DNA of 64,000 bases, taken from contig NZ_JAANOU010000001.1 in NCBI RefSeq assembly GCF_011758765.1, forward strand, positions 1,922,001 through 1,986,000, in the 5' to 3' direction. Shown here piece after piece: positions 18,824-27,933 of this stretch (within the stretch, counting starts at the first letter, position 1; the number at the start of each line of letters is the position of its first letter). The position numbers were made by a program, and so were the translations under genes. A model generated the notes under the pieces. The model saw only the letters and a program-made list of their open reading frames with translations, made no database searches and had not been told where the DNA came from. This stretch comes from Amycolatopsis viridis (lineage in GTDB: Bacteria; Actinomycetota; Actinomycetes; Mycobacteriales; Pseudonocardiaceae).

Positions 18824-19467
18824 CGCGCCACGCTCCAGCGCCTTTCGAGAGCCCGCTGCGCGAACGACAGGATCGCGACCAGGATGATGAAGCCGAGCGC
18901 GACCCACAGCAGGCCGATCAGCTGGTTGTCGCCGCGCTCGGACAGGTACTGGCGGATCGCGCCGGCTTCGGTGACCGAGAACCCGGCGGCGATCGTGGTG
19001 TTCTTCAGCATGCCGATCAGCGTGCTCATCAGCGGCGGCACCACCGAGCGGATCGCCTGCGGCAGGACGATCTGGCCGAGGATCTGGCTGAACGTCAGGC
19101 CGAGCGCACGGGCGGCCTCGGCCTGCCCGACGGGCACCGTGTTGATGCCCGAGCGCACCACCTCGCAGATGAACGCCGACGTGTAAATGGTCAGCGCCAC
19201 CACGGCGGCGGTGAAGTAGGACAGCTCGAGGATCTCGAGCAGCGGATAGGCGAACACGAGGAACACGAAGACCAGCGTCAGCGGTGTGTTCCGCAGCAGC
19301 GTCACGTAGGTGGCGCCGATGGCGCGGAACACCGGCACCGGGCTGACCCGCAGACCGGCCAGGAACGTGCCGAAGATCAGGCTGGCCACCCCTGAGATCA
19401 GGAACAGCTTGATCGTGGTCCAGAAGAACGGACCGTAGAGGTCCAGGTTGTCGAGCAGGACGTCCAT
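18820..19467 (-). CDS. gluC: Glutamate ABC transporter permease
   Basis: A 215-residue permease starting MDVLLDNLDLYGPF, with GGGGAAGG before the ATG at 19467. Longer in-frame starts would run into a strong intercistronic hairpin and are rejected. Typical polar-amino-acid permease blocks are LLRNTPLTLVFVF, FICEVVRSGINTVPVGQAEA and ALGLTFSQILGQIVLPQAIR. It overlaps gluD by 4 bp. Confidence 0.9.
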   Translation of the reverse strand: MDVLLDNLDLYGPFFWTTIKLFLISGVASLIFGTFLAGLRVSPVPVFRAIGATYVTLLRNTPLTLVFVFLVFAYPLLEILELSYFTAAVVALTIYTSAFICEVVRSGINTVPVGQAEAARALGLTFSQILGQIVLPQAIRSVVPPLMSTLIGMLKNTTIAAGFSVTEAGAIRQYLSERGDNQLIGLLWVALGFIILVAILSFAQRALERRWSVAR

Positions 19468-19508
19468 CGAGCCTTCCCCGCCGCGGTTGGTGAATGGGTG
19501 CACAGGGA

Positions 19509-19542
19509 GTGGCCGGTGAGCGCGAGCGCGCTCACCGGCCAC
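19509..19542 (-). terminator. Intercistronic hairpin between gluB and gluC (attenuator candidate)
   Basis: A perfect 15-bp stem: 19509–19523 pairs with 19528–19542 around a four-base loop (GAGC). It starts 10 bases after the gluB stop. In binding-protein operons such hairpins stop part of the transcripts, or protect the upstream message, so that more binding protein than permease is made. Confidence 0.65.
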
Positions 19543-19551
19543 AACGGATGG

Positions 19552-20466
19552 TCAGTAACGCTGGATCGCCGGCGGCTGAGAAGGCGAACCCGACTTGCCC
19601 AGGGTGGCGTCGTAGATCTTCTGCCACGTGCCGTTGTCGATGGCGGCCTGGAGCAGGTCGTTCACCTTGCCGCGCAGGGCGGCGTCGTCGCGGTTCAGGC
19701 CGATGCCGTAGGGCTCCTGCGAGAACGTCTTGCCGACGACCTTGAGGTTGTCCGGGTCCTGCGAGGCGTAGCCCTTGAGGATCGCGTCGTCGGTGGTGAG
19801 GGCGTCGACCTCCTTGGTCAGCAGCTTGTCCACGCACTGCGAGTACTTCTGGAACTCGACGATGTTGCCGGGCTCGGTGAGCTGCTGGTCACGCACGCGC
19901 TGGATCGGGGTGGACCCGGTGATCGAGCAGACCTTCTTGCCCTTCAGGGTCTCCGGACCGGTGATCGAGCTGTCGTCCTTGCGCACCAGGAGGTCCTGGC
20001 CGGCCATGAAGTACGGGCCGGCGAAGGAGACCTGCTGCTTGCGCTTGTCGGTGATGGTGTAGGTGCCGACGTAGTAGTCAACGTTGCCGTTGCTGATCGC
20101 GGCCTCACGGGCGGCCGAGTCGACCGTGGTGAAGTTGATCTTGCTCTCGTCGAAGCCGAGACCGGCGGCGACCATCTTCGCGATCTCGATGTCGAAACCC
20201 TGGAACTTGCCCGTCGTGGGGTCCTTCAGGCCCATCCCCGGCTGGTCGTCCTTCACGCCGATGGTCAGCTTGCCGGCGCCCTTGATCCGGGCGAAGGTCG
20301 GCGAACCGGCCACGTCGACGTTCTGCGCGACGGTGTAGGTCGGCAGCGCGGCGGCGTTCGAGCCGGTGTCGCCGGTGCCGGAGCCGGAGGGGGTGCCCTC
20401 CTTGCCGCAGGCGGTCAGCGTCAGGGCGCCGACGAGCAGCCCCGCTGCCAGGGTGCGGATCTTCAT
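19552..20466 (-). CDS. gluB: Glutamate-binding lipoprotein
   Basis: A 304-residue periplasmic-binding-protein-like lipoprotein. The signal peptide MKIRTLAAGLLVGALTLTAC ends at the lipidated Cys20. The mature part is a polar amino-acid binding domain (LTIGVKDDQPGMG, GFDIEIAKMVAAGLG, YYVGTYTITDKRKQQVSFAG). It is the second gene of gluABCD, followed by a strong hairpin. Glutamate as the ligand is inferred from operon order and similarity to corynebacterial GluB. Confidence 0.9.
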   Translation of the reverse strand: MKIRTLAAGLLVGALTLTACGKEGTPSGSGTGDTGSNAAALPTYTVAQNVDVAGSPTFARIKGAGKLTIGVKDDQPGMGLKDPTTGKFQGFDIEIAKMVAAGLGFDESKINFTTVDSAAREAAISNGNVDYYVGTYTITDKRKQQVSFAGPYFMAGQDLLVRKDDSSITGPETLKGKKVCSITGSTPIQRVRDQQLTEPGNIVEFQKYSQCVDKLLTKEVDALTTDDAILKGYASQDPDNLKVVGKTFSQEPYGIGLNRDDAALRGKVNDLLQAAIDNGTWQKIYDATLGKSGSPSQPPAIQRY

Positions 20467-20492
20467 CTGGATTCCTGTTCTCCCGGGATCAG

Positions 20493-20508
20493 GCGGCGCA
20501 CGCGCCGC
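20493..20508 (-). other. Small hairpin between gluA and gluB
   Basis: GCGGCG at 20493–20498 and CGCCGC at 20503–20508 form a 6-bp stem with a four-base loop in the 52-base gap between gluA and gluB. It is much weaker than the gluB–gluC hairpin and may only shape mRNA processing. Confidence 0.3.
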
Positions 20509-20518
20509 GGGAACTGAA

Positions 20519-21274
20519 CTAGTGCGTCAGGATCTTGCCGAGGAAGTCCTTGGCGCGGTCCGACCTCGGCTTGGTGAAGAACTCGTCCGGCGTGGTGTCC
20601 TCGACGATCTCGCCGTCGGCCATGAACACCACCCGGTTCGCGGCGCGGCGGGCGAAGCCCATCTCGTGGGTCACCACGAGCATGGTCATGCCCTCGCGGG
20701 CCAGCCCGGTCATGGTGTCCAGCACCTCCTGGACCATCTCCGGGTCCAGTGCCGAGGTCGGCTCGTCGAACAGCATCACCTTCGGCTTCATCGCCAGGGC
20801 GCGCGCGATCGCCGCCCGCTGCTGCTGACCCCCGGACAGCTGCGCGGGGTACTTCTGCGCCTGGTTCGCGATGCCCACCCGGTCGAGCAGCTCCATCGCC
20901 GTCTTGCGCGCCTCGTTCGGCCTGATCCGGCGGACCTTCACCGGCGCGAGCATCACGTTCTCGACGATGGTCTTGTGCGCGAACAGGTTGAACGACTGGA
21001 ACACCATGCCGACCTCGGCCCGCAGCGCGGCCAGCGCCTTGCCCTCCGCGGGCAGCGGCTGACCGTCCACCGAGATCTCCCCGGAGTCGATCGGCTCCAG
21101 CCGGTTGATCGCACGGCACAGCGTGGACTTGCCGGAGCCGGACGGCCCGAGGACCACCACGACCTGGCCCTGCGGCACTTCCAGGTTGATGTCCTTGAGC
21201 ACGTGCAGGTCGCCGAAGAACTTGTTCACGCCGGCAGCCCTGATCATCGCTGGTGCTGACGTAGCTGTGCTCAT
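20519..21274 (-). CDS. gluA: Glutamate ABC transporter ATP-binding protein
   Basis: A 251-residue ATPase of the polar-amino-acid class. Walker A GPSGSGKS is at 43–50, signature LSGGQQQR, Walker [13 protein letters not shown] and switch VVTHEMGF. The ATG at 21274 is chosen because GGAGG lies just before it and the length fits the family. A second ATG at residue 10 is possible. It is the first gene of gluABCD, transcribed away from the small secreted-protein and miaB genes. Confidence 0.94.
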   Translation of the reverse strand: MSTATSAPAMIRAAGVNKFFGDLHVLKDINLEVPQGQVVVVLGPSGSGKSTLCRAINRLEPIDSGEISVDGQPLPAEGKALAALRAEVGMVFQSFNLFAHKTIVENVMLAPVKVRRIRPNEARKTAMELLDRVGIANQAQKYPAQLSGGQQQRAAIARALAMKPKVMLFDEPTSALDPEMVQEVLDTMTGLAREGMTMLVVTHEMGFARRAANRVVFMADGEIVEDTTPDEFFTKPRSDRAKDFLGKILTH

Positions 21275-21505
21275 CTGCCCTCCATAGCCCGGCTCATGCG
21301 GCGATCTAACACCGTGTGGCAACACGGCGCCCGCATATCGCGGCAAACGCAACCCAGGTGTCATCCGTTCTGCCCGTTTTGCTGCGGACGGTGACCCCGG
21401 GTGCGGGTAACTGTAGTCAGGCAAGCCGCGCAGCTCGGAGGGGGTCGGTTCACTCGAACGGGGTACCGTCCTGCGCTCGGCTTCGTCGCGCTCGATACTC
21501 GGGTG

Positions 21506-21745
21506 GTGACTGTACGCAACCTCCGCGCGGCGGCCGCCGCGCTCGTGCTCGCCGGGCTGTGCACCCTCGCCGCGCCGGCCCAGGCCGCGCCCGGCTACTC
21601 GGTGACCCTCAAGGCCGGCCCGTACCGCACCCAGGCGGACTGCCAGGCGGTGCTGCCGTCCTGGCCCGGCCACGTCTGCACGTTCATCCCGGACCTGCTG
21701 CCCGGGCCCATTCCGGAAGGCTGGTACGTCGCGCTCCAGAGGTGA
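21506..21745 (+). CDS. Small secreted protein
   Basis: A 79-residue protein with a clear signal peptide ([20 protein letters not shown], then APAQA, cleavage after residue 27). The mature peptide of about 52 residues has two cysteines (46 and 58), likely a disulfide, and a Gly/Pro-rich end ([16 protein letters not shown]). I do not recognise its function. I chose the GTG at 21506 because a -10-like GATACT at 21494–21499 lies six bases ahead, suggesting leaderless transcription. The GTG at 21503 is an alternative. Confidence 0.65.
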   Translation: MTVRNLRAAAAALVLAGLCTLAAPAQAAPGYSVTLKAGPYRTQADCQAVLPSWPGHVCTFIPDLLPGPIPEGWYVALQR

Positions 21746-21791
21746 CGCGCGCGCGGCCGGGTGAGCCGGGAGCGTTACGCTGGTAGCCGTC

Positions 21792-21839
21792 ATGTCTCGT
21801 CCGACCAGCGAACCTACCAGCGAACACGGTGCCCGATGA
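21792..21839 (+). CDS. Possible 15-residue leader peptide of miaB
   Basis: An ATG at 21792 opens a 15-codon frame ([15 protein letters not shown]) whose TGA overlaps the miaB ATG as ATGA. A -10-like TACGCT at 21776–21781 lies ten bases before this ATG, so transcription could begin at or near it. The arrangement would couple miaB translation to the small frame. It is out of frame with MiaB. Coding status is unproven. Confidence 0.4.
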   Translation: MSRPTSEPTSEHGAR

Positions 21840-23320
21840 CCGGTGGCAAGACGTTCCAGATCCGCACGTTCGGCTGCCAGATGAACGTGCACGACTCCGA
21901 GCGCCTCGCGGGGCAGCTGGAGGAGGCGGGCTACGTTCCGGCAGGCGCCGGTGACGTGCCCGACCTCGTCGTGTTCAACACGTGCGCGGTGCGGGAGAAC
22001 GCGGACAACAAGCTCTACGGCACCCTCGGGCACCTGCGCCCGGCCAAGGACGCCAACCCGGGCATGCAGATCGCCGTCGGCGGCTGCCTGGCCCAGAAGG
22101 ACCGCAGCGAGATCGTCCAGCGCGCCCCCTGGGTGGACGTCGTGTTCGGCACCCACAACATCGGCGCGCTGCCGGTGCTGCTGGAACGTGCCCGGCACAA
22201 CGCCGAAGCCCAGGTGGAGATCCTCGAGTCGCTGGAGACGTTCCCCTCGACGCTGCCCGCCCGCCGGGAGTCGGCCCACTCCGGGTGGGTCTCCATCTCG
22301 GTCGGCTGCAACAACACGTGCACGTTCTGCATCGTGCCCGCGCTGCGCGGCAAGGAACGCGACCGGCGGCCGGGCGAGATCCTCGCCGAGGTCGAGGCGC
22401 TCGTCGCCGAGGGCGTGCTGGAGGTGACGCTGCTCGGGCAGAACGTCAACTCCTACGGCGTGGAGTTCGGCGAGCGGGACGCGTTCTCCCGGCTGCTGCG
22501 CGCCTGCGGCCAGATCGACGGGCTGGAGCGGGTGCGGTTCACCTCGCCGCACCCGGCGGCCTTCACCGACGACGTCATCGACGCGATGGCGCAGACGCCG
22601 AACGTCTGCCCGCAGCTGCACATGCCGCTGCAGTCGGGTTCGGACCGGATCCTGCGGGAGATGCGCCGGTCCTACCGGTCCAGCCGGTTCCTGTCCATTC
22701 TGGACAAGGTGCGGGACCGCATCCCGGACGCGGCGATCACCACCGACATCATCGTCGGGTTCCCCGGCGAGACCGAAGCGGACTTCCAGGCCACCCTCGA
22801 CGTGGTGCGCCAGGCGCGGTTCTCCAGCGCGTTCACCTTCCAGTACTCCAAGCGGCCCGGCACCCCGGCCGCGGAGATGCCGGACCAGCTGCCCAAGCAG
22901 GTCGTGCAGGAGCGTTACGACCGGCTGGTCGAGCTGGTCAACGAGATCGCCTGGGAAGAGAACCGCAAGCTCGTCGGCCGCAAGGTCGAGCTCCTGGTCG
23001 CCGAGGGCGAAGGCCGCAAGGACACCGAGACCCGGCGGATGAGCGGCCGTGCCCGGGACGGGCGGCTGGTGCACTTCACGCCCACCGGTGATGCGGTCGC
23101 GGGATCGGTGCGGCCGGGCGACGTCGTCGAGACGGTGATCACCTACGGCGCGCCGCACCACCTCGTCGCCGACGGCGACGTGCTCACGCACCGGCGCACC
23201 CGCGCCGGGGACAACGTGGAGGCGGGCCGCCGGCCCAAGACCGGCGGGGTGAGCCTCGGCCTGCCCGCGTTCGGCCGCCCGGCGCCGCAGCCGGTGACGA
23301 CGGGCGGGTGCGGCCTGTGA
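21836..23320 (+). CDS. miaB: tRNA-2-methylthio-N6-dimethylallyladenosine synthase
   Basis: A 494-residue radical-SAM methylthiotransferase that adds a 2-methylthio group to i6A37 of tRNAs. The N-terminal UPF0004 domain carries Cys14, Cys50 and Cys84 for the auxiliary cluster. The radical-SAM motif is Cys158, Cys162 and Cys165 (GCNNTCTFC). The C-terminal TRAM domain spans about 385–455. Its partner miaA lies 5.3 kb downstream in the same direction. The ATG at 21836 gives TFGCQMN at the normal distance from the N-terminus. Confidence 0.95.
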   Translation: MTGGKTFQIRTFGCQMNVHDSERLAGQLEEAGYVPAGAGDVPDLVVFNTCAVRENADNKLYGTLGHLRPAKDANPGMQIAVGGCLAQKDRSEIVQRAPWVDVVFGTHNIGALPVLLERARHNAEAQVEILESLETFPSTLPARRESAHSGWVSISVGCNNTCTFCIVPALRGKERDRRPGEILAEVEALVAEGVLEVTLLGQNVNSYGVEFGERDAFSRLLRACGQIDGLERVRFTSPHPAAFTDDVIDAMAQTPNVCPQLHMPLQSGSDRILREMRRSYRSSRFLSILDKVRDRIPDAAITTDIIVGFPGETEADFQATLDVVRQARFSSAFTFQYSKRPGTPAAEMPDQLPKQVVQERYDRLVELVNEIAWEENRKLVGRKVELLVAEGEGRKDTETRRMSGRARDGRLVHFTPTGDAVAGSVRPGDVVETVITYGAPHHLVADGDVLTHRRTRAGDNVEAGRRPKTGGVSLGLPAFGRPAPQPVTTGGCGL

Positions 23321-23775
23321 CCGACGACTACGACCGGCTCGCCGCGGACGTCGATCACGCCGTGACCAAGGCGTCCCGGACGGTCGAGCTCGGCCGCCGC
23401 GGATTCGTCATCGCGGTGCTCGTGTTCGTGCTGCTGGTCGGGCAGCTGCTGCCCTGGGTCGGGGACCACGTCGGCTGGGAGGTGCTGCTCGGCCGTGGCG
23501 GCGGCATCCCGCAGCTGTTCGCCACCACGTCCACCGTGATCGGTGTGCTGGCCTCGGCGCTGACCCTGATGACCCGCCGCTGGTGGCTGGCGTGGGTGTG
23601 CGCGATGGGCGGCTGGTTCGCCTCCGTCGACGGGCTGCTCGCGATCTGGTCGCAGCAGTCATCGGTGGCCAACGGCGCCACCGGCCGCGGGCCCGGGATC
23701 GGCATGATCATCGCCCTGATCGCGATGATCCTGCTGGCCGCCCAGTGGATGCGCACCGCCTGGTCCCGCACCTGA
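23317..23775 (+). CDS. Conserved membrane protein (Rv2732c-like)
   Basis: A 152-residue protein with four hydrophobic segments ([74 protein letters not shown]). A membrane protein of this size follows miaB in Mycobacterium, so the pairing is conserved, but the function is unknown. The GTG at 23317 overlaps the miaB stop as GTGA. Its last 117 bases overlap the nominal 3' end of the convergent LysR gene. Confidence 0.8.
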   Translation: MTDDYDRLAADVDHAVTKASRTVELGRRGFVIAVLVFVLLVGQLLPWVGDHVGWEVLLGRGGGIPQLFATTSTVIGVLASALTLMTRRWWLAWVCAMGGWFASVDGLLAIWSQQSSVANGATGRGPGIGMIIALIAMILLAAQWMRTAWSRT

Positions 23776-24657
23776 GGCGAACCGCGGCGCCAGGGACCGC
23801 GCGAGCCGGCGGAACAGCGCCACGTCCGGGTTCCGGTCACCGGCCCGGGTGGCGAGCACGCTGTGGTCCCACGGCGCGTCCACCACGGGCACGCACACCG
23901 TCCCGGGCCAGCGGTAGAAGCGCGCGAACGAGCTGAGCGCGGAGCCCGCACCGCGGCCCGCGGCCACGCTCATCAGGACTTCCTGCGGGGTGACCGCGTG
24001 GTCCGGCCCCGGCCGCGGGGCCTCCCCGCCGCGGGCGGGCGTGAAGTACAGGTAGTCGGTGAACGGCCGCGGGGTGTGCCGCGGCAGCGCGACGAACGGC
24101 AGGTCCAGGACGTCGGCGAGGCGCAGTTCGCCGGCCGCGGCGAGCTCGGAGCGCGCCGGGATGACGACGATGCGGGCCTCGGTGGTGAGCACGTCGACGG
24201 CGATCCGCTCGTCGGTCACCGCGGGGCGTACGAACGCCACATCGACGCGGTGCTCCAGCAGTGCGCTGGTGTGCTCGGTGAAGGTGAGCGCCTCCAGGGT
24301 CAGCTGCACGTGCGGGCGCAGGTGCCGGAAGGCGGAGATGGCGGCCGGGGTCAGCTCGGCCGAGCCGTGCCCCATGACGCCGACGCGCAGCACGTCGGCG
24401 TCCGTGGCGAGGCCGGCGATGTCCTCGACCGCAGCGTTGGTGGCGTCGACCAGGCCGCGGGCGTGACCGAGGAAGCGGTGCCCGGCGGGCGTGAGCCGCA
24501 CCGGCGACCGGTCGAACAGGGCGACCCCGAGCTCGCGTTCGAGCTGCTGGATGTGGGCGGTCACCGCGGCCGGGGACAGGAACAGGCGTGCCGCGGCCCG
24601 GCCGAAGTGCCCTTCCTCGGCCACCGCCAGGAAGGACGAGAGGCGGCGCAGATCCAC
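23659..24657 (-). CDS. LysR-family transcriptional regulator
   Basis: A 332-residue LysR regulator. The N-terminal winged helix (MDLRRLSSFLAVAEEGHFGR, AARLFLSPAAVTAHIQQLER) is followed by an effector domain to about residue 290. The last 40 residues (Gly/His/Asp-rich) are unlike the family and are read antisense to the Rv2732c-like gene, so they may be read-through after loss of an earlier stop. It is divergent from an MFS gene 125 bp away and probably controls it. Confidence 0.88.
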   Translation of the reverse strand: MDLRRLSSFLAVAEEGHFGRAAARLFLSPAAVTAHIQQLERELGVALFDRSPVRLTPAGHRFLGHARGLVDATNAAVEDIAGLATDADVLRVGVMGHGSAELTPAAISAFRHLRPHVQLTLEALTFTEHTSALLEHRVDVAFVRPAVTDERIAVDVLTTEARIVVIPARSELAAAGELRLADVLDLPFVALPRHTPRPFTDYLYFTPARGGEAPRPGPDHAVTPQEVLMSVAAGRGAGSALSSFARFYRWPGTVCVPVVDAPWDHSVLATRAGDRNPDVALFRRLARSLAPRFASGAGPGGAHPLGGQQDHRDQGDDHADPGPAAGGAVGHR

Positions 24658-24759
24658 TCCCCGACGGTAGGCCGGGGCACGGCGTTCGCCAAGGTGATCC
24701 GTGGCATCCCCGGCGGGGGCGGAGCGTTCGGAATTCGTGAACGATCTGGTTCGTGCGCG

Positions 24760-24781
24760 CCCGGGTGGGTTACAACCCGGG
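24760..24781 (+). promoter_or_regulatory. Inverted repeat abutting the MFS start codon
   Basis: CCCGGGT at 24760–24766 and ACCCGGG at 24775–24781 frame an eight-base loop and end one base before the ATG. In RNA this hairpin would cover the ribosome-binding region. In DNA it could be an operator. Confidence 0.4.
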
Positions 24782-24782
24782 T

Positions 24783-25967
24783 ATGACGGAGAGTGCCGTG
24801 CTGCCCGCGACCCGGCCGATGTGGCCGCGGGCGGCCTGGTTGATCACGGCGGCGGGGTGGGGGGCGAACCAGTTCTCGCCGATGCTGGGTGCCTACCGCC
24901 GCGAGCTGGGCCTGTCCGCGGCGACGGTGACGGGGCTCTTCGCGATCTACGTCCTCGGCCTGGTGCCCGGCCTGCTGCTCGGCGGGCCGGGCGCCGACCG
25001 CTACGGGCGGCGGGCGGTCGTGCTCGGCGCGGTGGCGCTGTCGGTGCTGGCGACGGGCGCGCTGCTGCTCGGCGAAGTGGGTGTGCCGTGGCTGGGGGTG
25101 GGGCGGTTCGCGTCCGGGTTCGCGATGGGTGCGGTGCTCGCGGCGGGCAGTGCGTGGGTGAAGGAGCTGTCCCATCCGCCCCACGACGACGCCCCGGAGG
25201 GCACCGGCGCGCGGCGGGCGAGCCTGTTCCTGTCCGCCGGGTTCGGCCTCGGCGGCCTGGTCGCGGCACTGATCGCGCAGTGGGCGCCGCTGGATGTGGC
25301 CTACCTGCCGCACCTCGTGCTGTCCACGGTCGCGCTGGTCGCCGCGGTGCGGGTGCCAGAAACCGCACCGCGGGTGGTGCCGGGCAAGCGGGTGACCGGG
25401 ATCCGCGACCCGCGGTTCCGGCGGATGGTCGTGCCGGTGGCGCCGTGGGTGTTCGCCGCACCCGCGACCGGGTTCGCCGTGTTGCCGTCGGTCGTGGAGA
25501 GGCGTCTCGGCGGGGCGGAGACCGTGTTCGCCGGGGTGGCGATCGCCGTCGTGCTCGGTGCCGGGCTGCTGATCCAGCCGGTCGGCCGGCGGCTCGCGGC
25601 GCGCGCGGTGCTGCTGCCCGCGCTGATCGGCCTGGCGGCGATCGGGTTCGGCATGCTGCTCGGCACCGCGGCCGCGGTCACGGGCGGGCCTGCGTTCGCG
25701 TTGCTCGCCGACGCGGTGCTCGGGTGCGGATACGGCTTGTGCGTGACCTTCGGGCTGACCGAGATCGCCCGGATCGCCCCGCCGGAGGGCCTCGCGCGGC
25801 TGTCGGCGGTGTGGTGGGCGCTGACCTACATCGGGTTCTGCGCGCCGTACGTGTTCGCGCTGCTGACGAAGGTGACGACACCGCCGGTCATCCTCGGCGC
25901 GGCGGCGGTGCTGGCGTTCCTGACCGGCGCCGGCGTGGCGCTACGGCACCGGACCGCATCGTCCTGA
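24783..25967 (+). CDS. MFS transporter
   Basis: A 394-residue major facilitator with about twelve hydrophobic segments. The loop between helices 2 and 3 carries GGPGADRYGRRAVVLGAVAL, the family's characteristic motif. The substrate cannot be told. It starts at ATG 24783; a longer in-frame start at 24753 would add ten residues. The divergent LysR gene suggests inducible expression. The pair interrupts the otherwise conserved miaB–DUF349 neighbourhood. Confidence 0.88.
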   Translation: MTESAVLPATRPMWPRAAWLITAAGWGANQFSPMLGAYRRELGLSAATVTGLFAIYVLGLVPGLLLGGPGADRYGRRAVVLGAVALSVLATGALLLGEVGVPWLGVGRFASGFAMGAVLAAGSAWVKELSHPPHDDAPEGTGARRASLFLSAGFGLGGLVAALIAQWAPLDVAYLPHLVLSTVALVAAVRVPETAPRVVPGKRVTGIRDPRFRRMVVPVAPWVFAAPATGFAVLPSVVERRLGGAETVFAGVAIAVVLGAGLLIQPVGRRLAARAVLLPALIGLAAIGFGMLLGTAAAVTGGPAFALLADAVLGCGYGLCVTFGLTEIARIAPPEGLARLSAVWWALTYIGFCAPYVFALLTKVTTPPVILGAAAVLAFLTGAGVALRHRTASS

Positions 25968-25988
25968 CGCGAGCACATCACCCGAGCC

Positions 25989-26093
25989 GCCGCCACAAGC
26001 AGCAAACACCCCGCCACAAGCGGCAAACACCCCGCCACGAGGGGCAAACACCCCGCCACGAGCGGCGAACACGCCGCGACGAGCGGCAAACAC
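25989..26093 (-). repeat. Five tandem 21-bp repeats (left arm of inverted array)
   Basis: Five head-to-tail 21-bp units begin at 25989, 26010, 26031, 26052 and 26073. Read on the minus strand each begins GTGTTTGCC or a one-base variant (GTGTTTGCT, GTGTTCGCC), followed by a GC-rich half such as GCTTGTGGCGGG. The period is exact. The array lies between two convergent genes and faces a matching right arm. Confidence 0.9.
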
Positions 26094-26105
26094 GCCGCGG
26101 CCGTC

Positions 26106-26210
26106 GTGTTGGCTGCTCCGGGCGGCGTGTTTGCCGTTGCGGGCCGCGTGTTTGCCGTTGGGGGCGGTGAGTTGGCGGTTGCGGGCGGTGAGTTTGCCGT
26201 TGCGGGACGG
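26106..26210 (+). repeat. Five tandem 21-bp repeats (right arm of inverted array)
   Basis: Five units begin at 26106, 26127, 26148, 26169 and 26190, with consensus start GTGTTTGCCGTTGCGGGC. They are the same repeat family as the left arm in the opposite orientation, separated from it by 12 bases (26094–26105). The outer and first units are the most diverged. The transcript could fold into a long imperfect hairpin. Confidence 0.9.
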
Positions 26211-26316
26211 GCGGCGTCGCCCGGCCAGCCCTGACCGTGAATCGAGGCGCCACCCGCACTGGAACCGAAGGCGGCGTTCACCGCGCTCGCCGGGTCTTAC
26301 CGCGAGGGGTGAGCGA

Positions 26317-26347
26317 GCGGCCCCTCCGCACGCAGCGGAGGGGCCGC
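26317..26347 (-). terminator. Terminator of the DUF349 gene
   Basis: A perfect 13-bp stem: GCGGCCCCTCCGC at 26317–26329 pairs with GCGGAGGGGCCGC at 26335–26347 around loop ACGCA. It lies 30 bases past the DUF349 stop. Together with the repeat array it fills the 409-base convergent gap, in which I see no gene. Confidence 0.8.
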
Positions 26348-26376
26348 GAGGCAGCCGGTCGTGGGCTTCGTGGGCT

Positions 26377-27687
26377 TCAGCGGTCCGCGACCGCCTGCTC
26401 GGCCGCGCGCATCCATTCGCGCCATTGCGCCGCCTGCTCCTCGGCCTTCTTCGCGCGACGCTCGTCCCCGGCGGCGCGGGCCTTGGCCGCCTGCGCCTCG
26501 AACTGCTCGACCCGCTCGCGGAACTGCGCGGCGCGCGCCTGCGCTTCCGGGTCGCTGCGGCGCCACTGGCTGTCCTCGACCTCGCGGACGCGGTCCTGCA
26601 CGGCCTTCAGCCGGCCGTCCAGCTCGCGGATCCGTTCCCGCGGCACCTTGCCGATCTCGTCCCACTGCTCCTGGATGCGCCGCAGCTGCGCCTTCGCCGC
26701 GTCCAGGTTCACCCCCGGGTCGATCTTCTCGGCCTCGGCGAGCAGTTCCTCCTTGCGCGTGGCGTTCGCGGCGAACTCGGCGTCACGCTCGGAGAAGATC
26801 GCCGACCGGCGGGAGAAGAACGCGTCCTGCGCGCCGCGGAAGCGCTGCCACAAGGCGTCGTCGGCCTCCTTGGGCGCCCGGCCCGCGGCCTTCCACTCCG
26901 CCATGAGCTCCTTGTACCGGGCGGCGGTCGGGCCCCAGTCGGTCGAGTCGGCCAGCGCCTCGGCCTCGGCGATCAGCTCTTCCTTGCGGGCCTTGGCTGC
27001 CGCCCGCTGCTTGTCCAGTTCGGCGAAGTGCGAGCCGCGGCGCCGGTTGAACGCCTCGCGTGCCTTGGAGAAGCGCTTCCACAGCTCGTCGTCGGTCTTG
27101 CGGTCGACGCCCTTGATCGTCTTCCACTCGTCCAGGATCGCGCGCAGCCGGTCACCCGCGGCCTTCCACTGCACCGATTCGGCGGCGATTTGCTCGGCCT
27201 CCTCGGCGAGCGCCTGCTTGCGCCCCACCGCGGCCGCCCTGGCCTCCTCGCGCTCCTGCTTCGCGGCGGCGAGCGCGGTCTCGGCGTGCGCCACGATCTG
27301 GTCGATCCGCGCCGACAGCGCCCCGAGGTCACCGACGACCGCGGCGGTCGGCAGGCTGTCCCGCAGCTGGGTGGCGGTGGCGAGCGCGTGCTTGGGATCG
27401 CCGGCACCGGACGACAGGCGCGTGCCGAGCAGTTCCACCTCGGTCCGCAGGTCGTCGAAGCGGCGCGCGTAGTGCAGCAGCCCTTCCTCCGGCGAACCGG
27501 CCTGCCACACCCCGACGGCGCGTTCCCCGTCCGCGGTCCGCACGTAGACGTTGCCCTCGTCGTCCACCCGCCCCCACCGCGCGGGGTGCGGCTCGGCCGG
27601 CGGGACCGGCACGCCGTGAGCGGTGGCGGGCGTGTGACCGTGGGGCACCTGGTGGGGCGCCGGGGTGCCGGTGTTCTCGTCGGACAT
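26377..27687 (-). CDS. DUF349 coiled-coil protein (Rv2731-like)
   Basis: A 436-residue, highly charged, mostly helical cytoplasmic protein. After a Pro/His-rich N-terminus ([20 protein letters not shown]) it has several tandem DUF349 units. Each unit carries a W…W/F pattern, for example [38 protein letters not shown] and [18 protein letters not shown]. Long Ala/Glu/Arg coiled coils link and follow them. The ATG at 27687 is preceded by AAGGAG. The gene is conserved in this spot in Mycobacterium. The exact function is unknown. Confidence 0.88.
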   Translation of the reverse strand: MSDENTGTPAPHQVPHGHTPATAHGVPVPPAEPHPARWGRVDDEGNVYVRTADGERAVGVWQAGSPEEGLLHYARRFDDLRTEVELLGTRLSSGAGDPKHALATATQLRDSLPTAAVVGDLGALSARIDQIVAHAETALAAAKQEREEARAAAVGRKQALAEEAEQIAAESVQWKAAGDRLRAILDEWKTIKGVDRKTDDELWKRFSKAREAFNRRRGSHFAELDKQRAAAKARKEELIAEAEALADSTDWGPTAARYKELMAEWKAAGRAPKEADDALWQRFRGAQDAFFSRRSAIFSERDAEFAANATRKEELLAEAEKIDPGVNLDAAKAQLRRIQEQWDEIGKVPRERIRELDGRLKAVQDRVREVEDSQWRRSDPEAQARAAQFRERVEQFEAQAAKARAAGDERRAKKAEEQAAQWREWMRAAEQAVADR

Positions 27688-27933
27688 CGCAGGCTCCTTA
27701 TCGCCTGTCGGCCCGCCTGGTGGCGGGCGCCCCGCGGGCGCGCGGGGCCGGGTCATGCTGGTATCGATCCTCTGGCCGCATTCAAGCAGTTCAGCGCCGC
27801 TCGTGGTACTCGGTTGGCGAGTCGGAGCGGGTGATTCTACTTCCGGGCCGCGTGGGGTCGCTGTGATCGCTCGACTCGCTGCGCTCCGTGTCCACCGGCT
27901 GCTCGCCGGTGGCTGCCGGTAACCTCGACGGGT

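Noticed and set aside
25826-26281. A minus-strand frame with repeated heptapeptides over the 21-bp array
   Set aside because: The period of 21 bases keeps all frames regular. No ribosome site exists, and the frame reads into the MFS gene.
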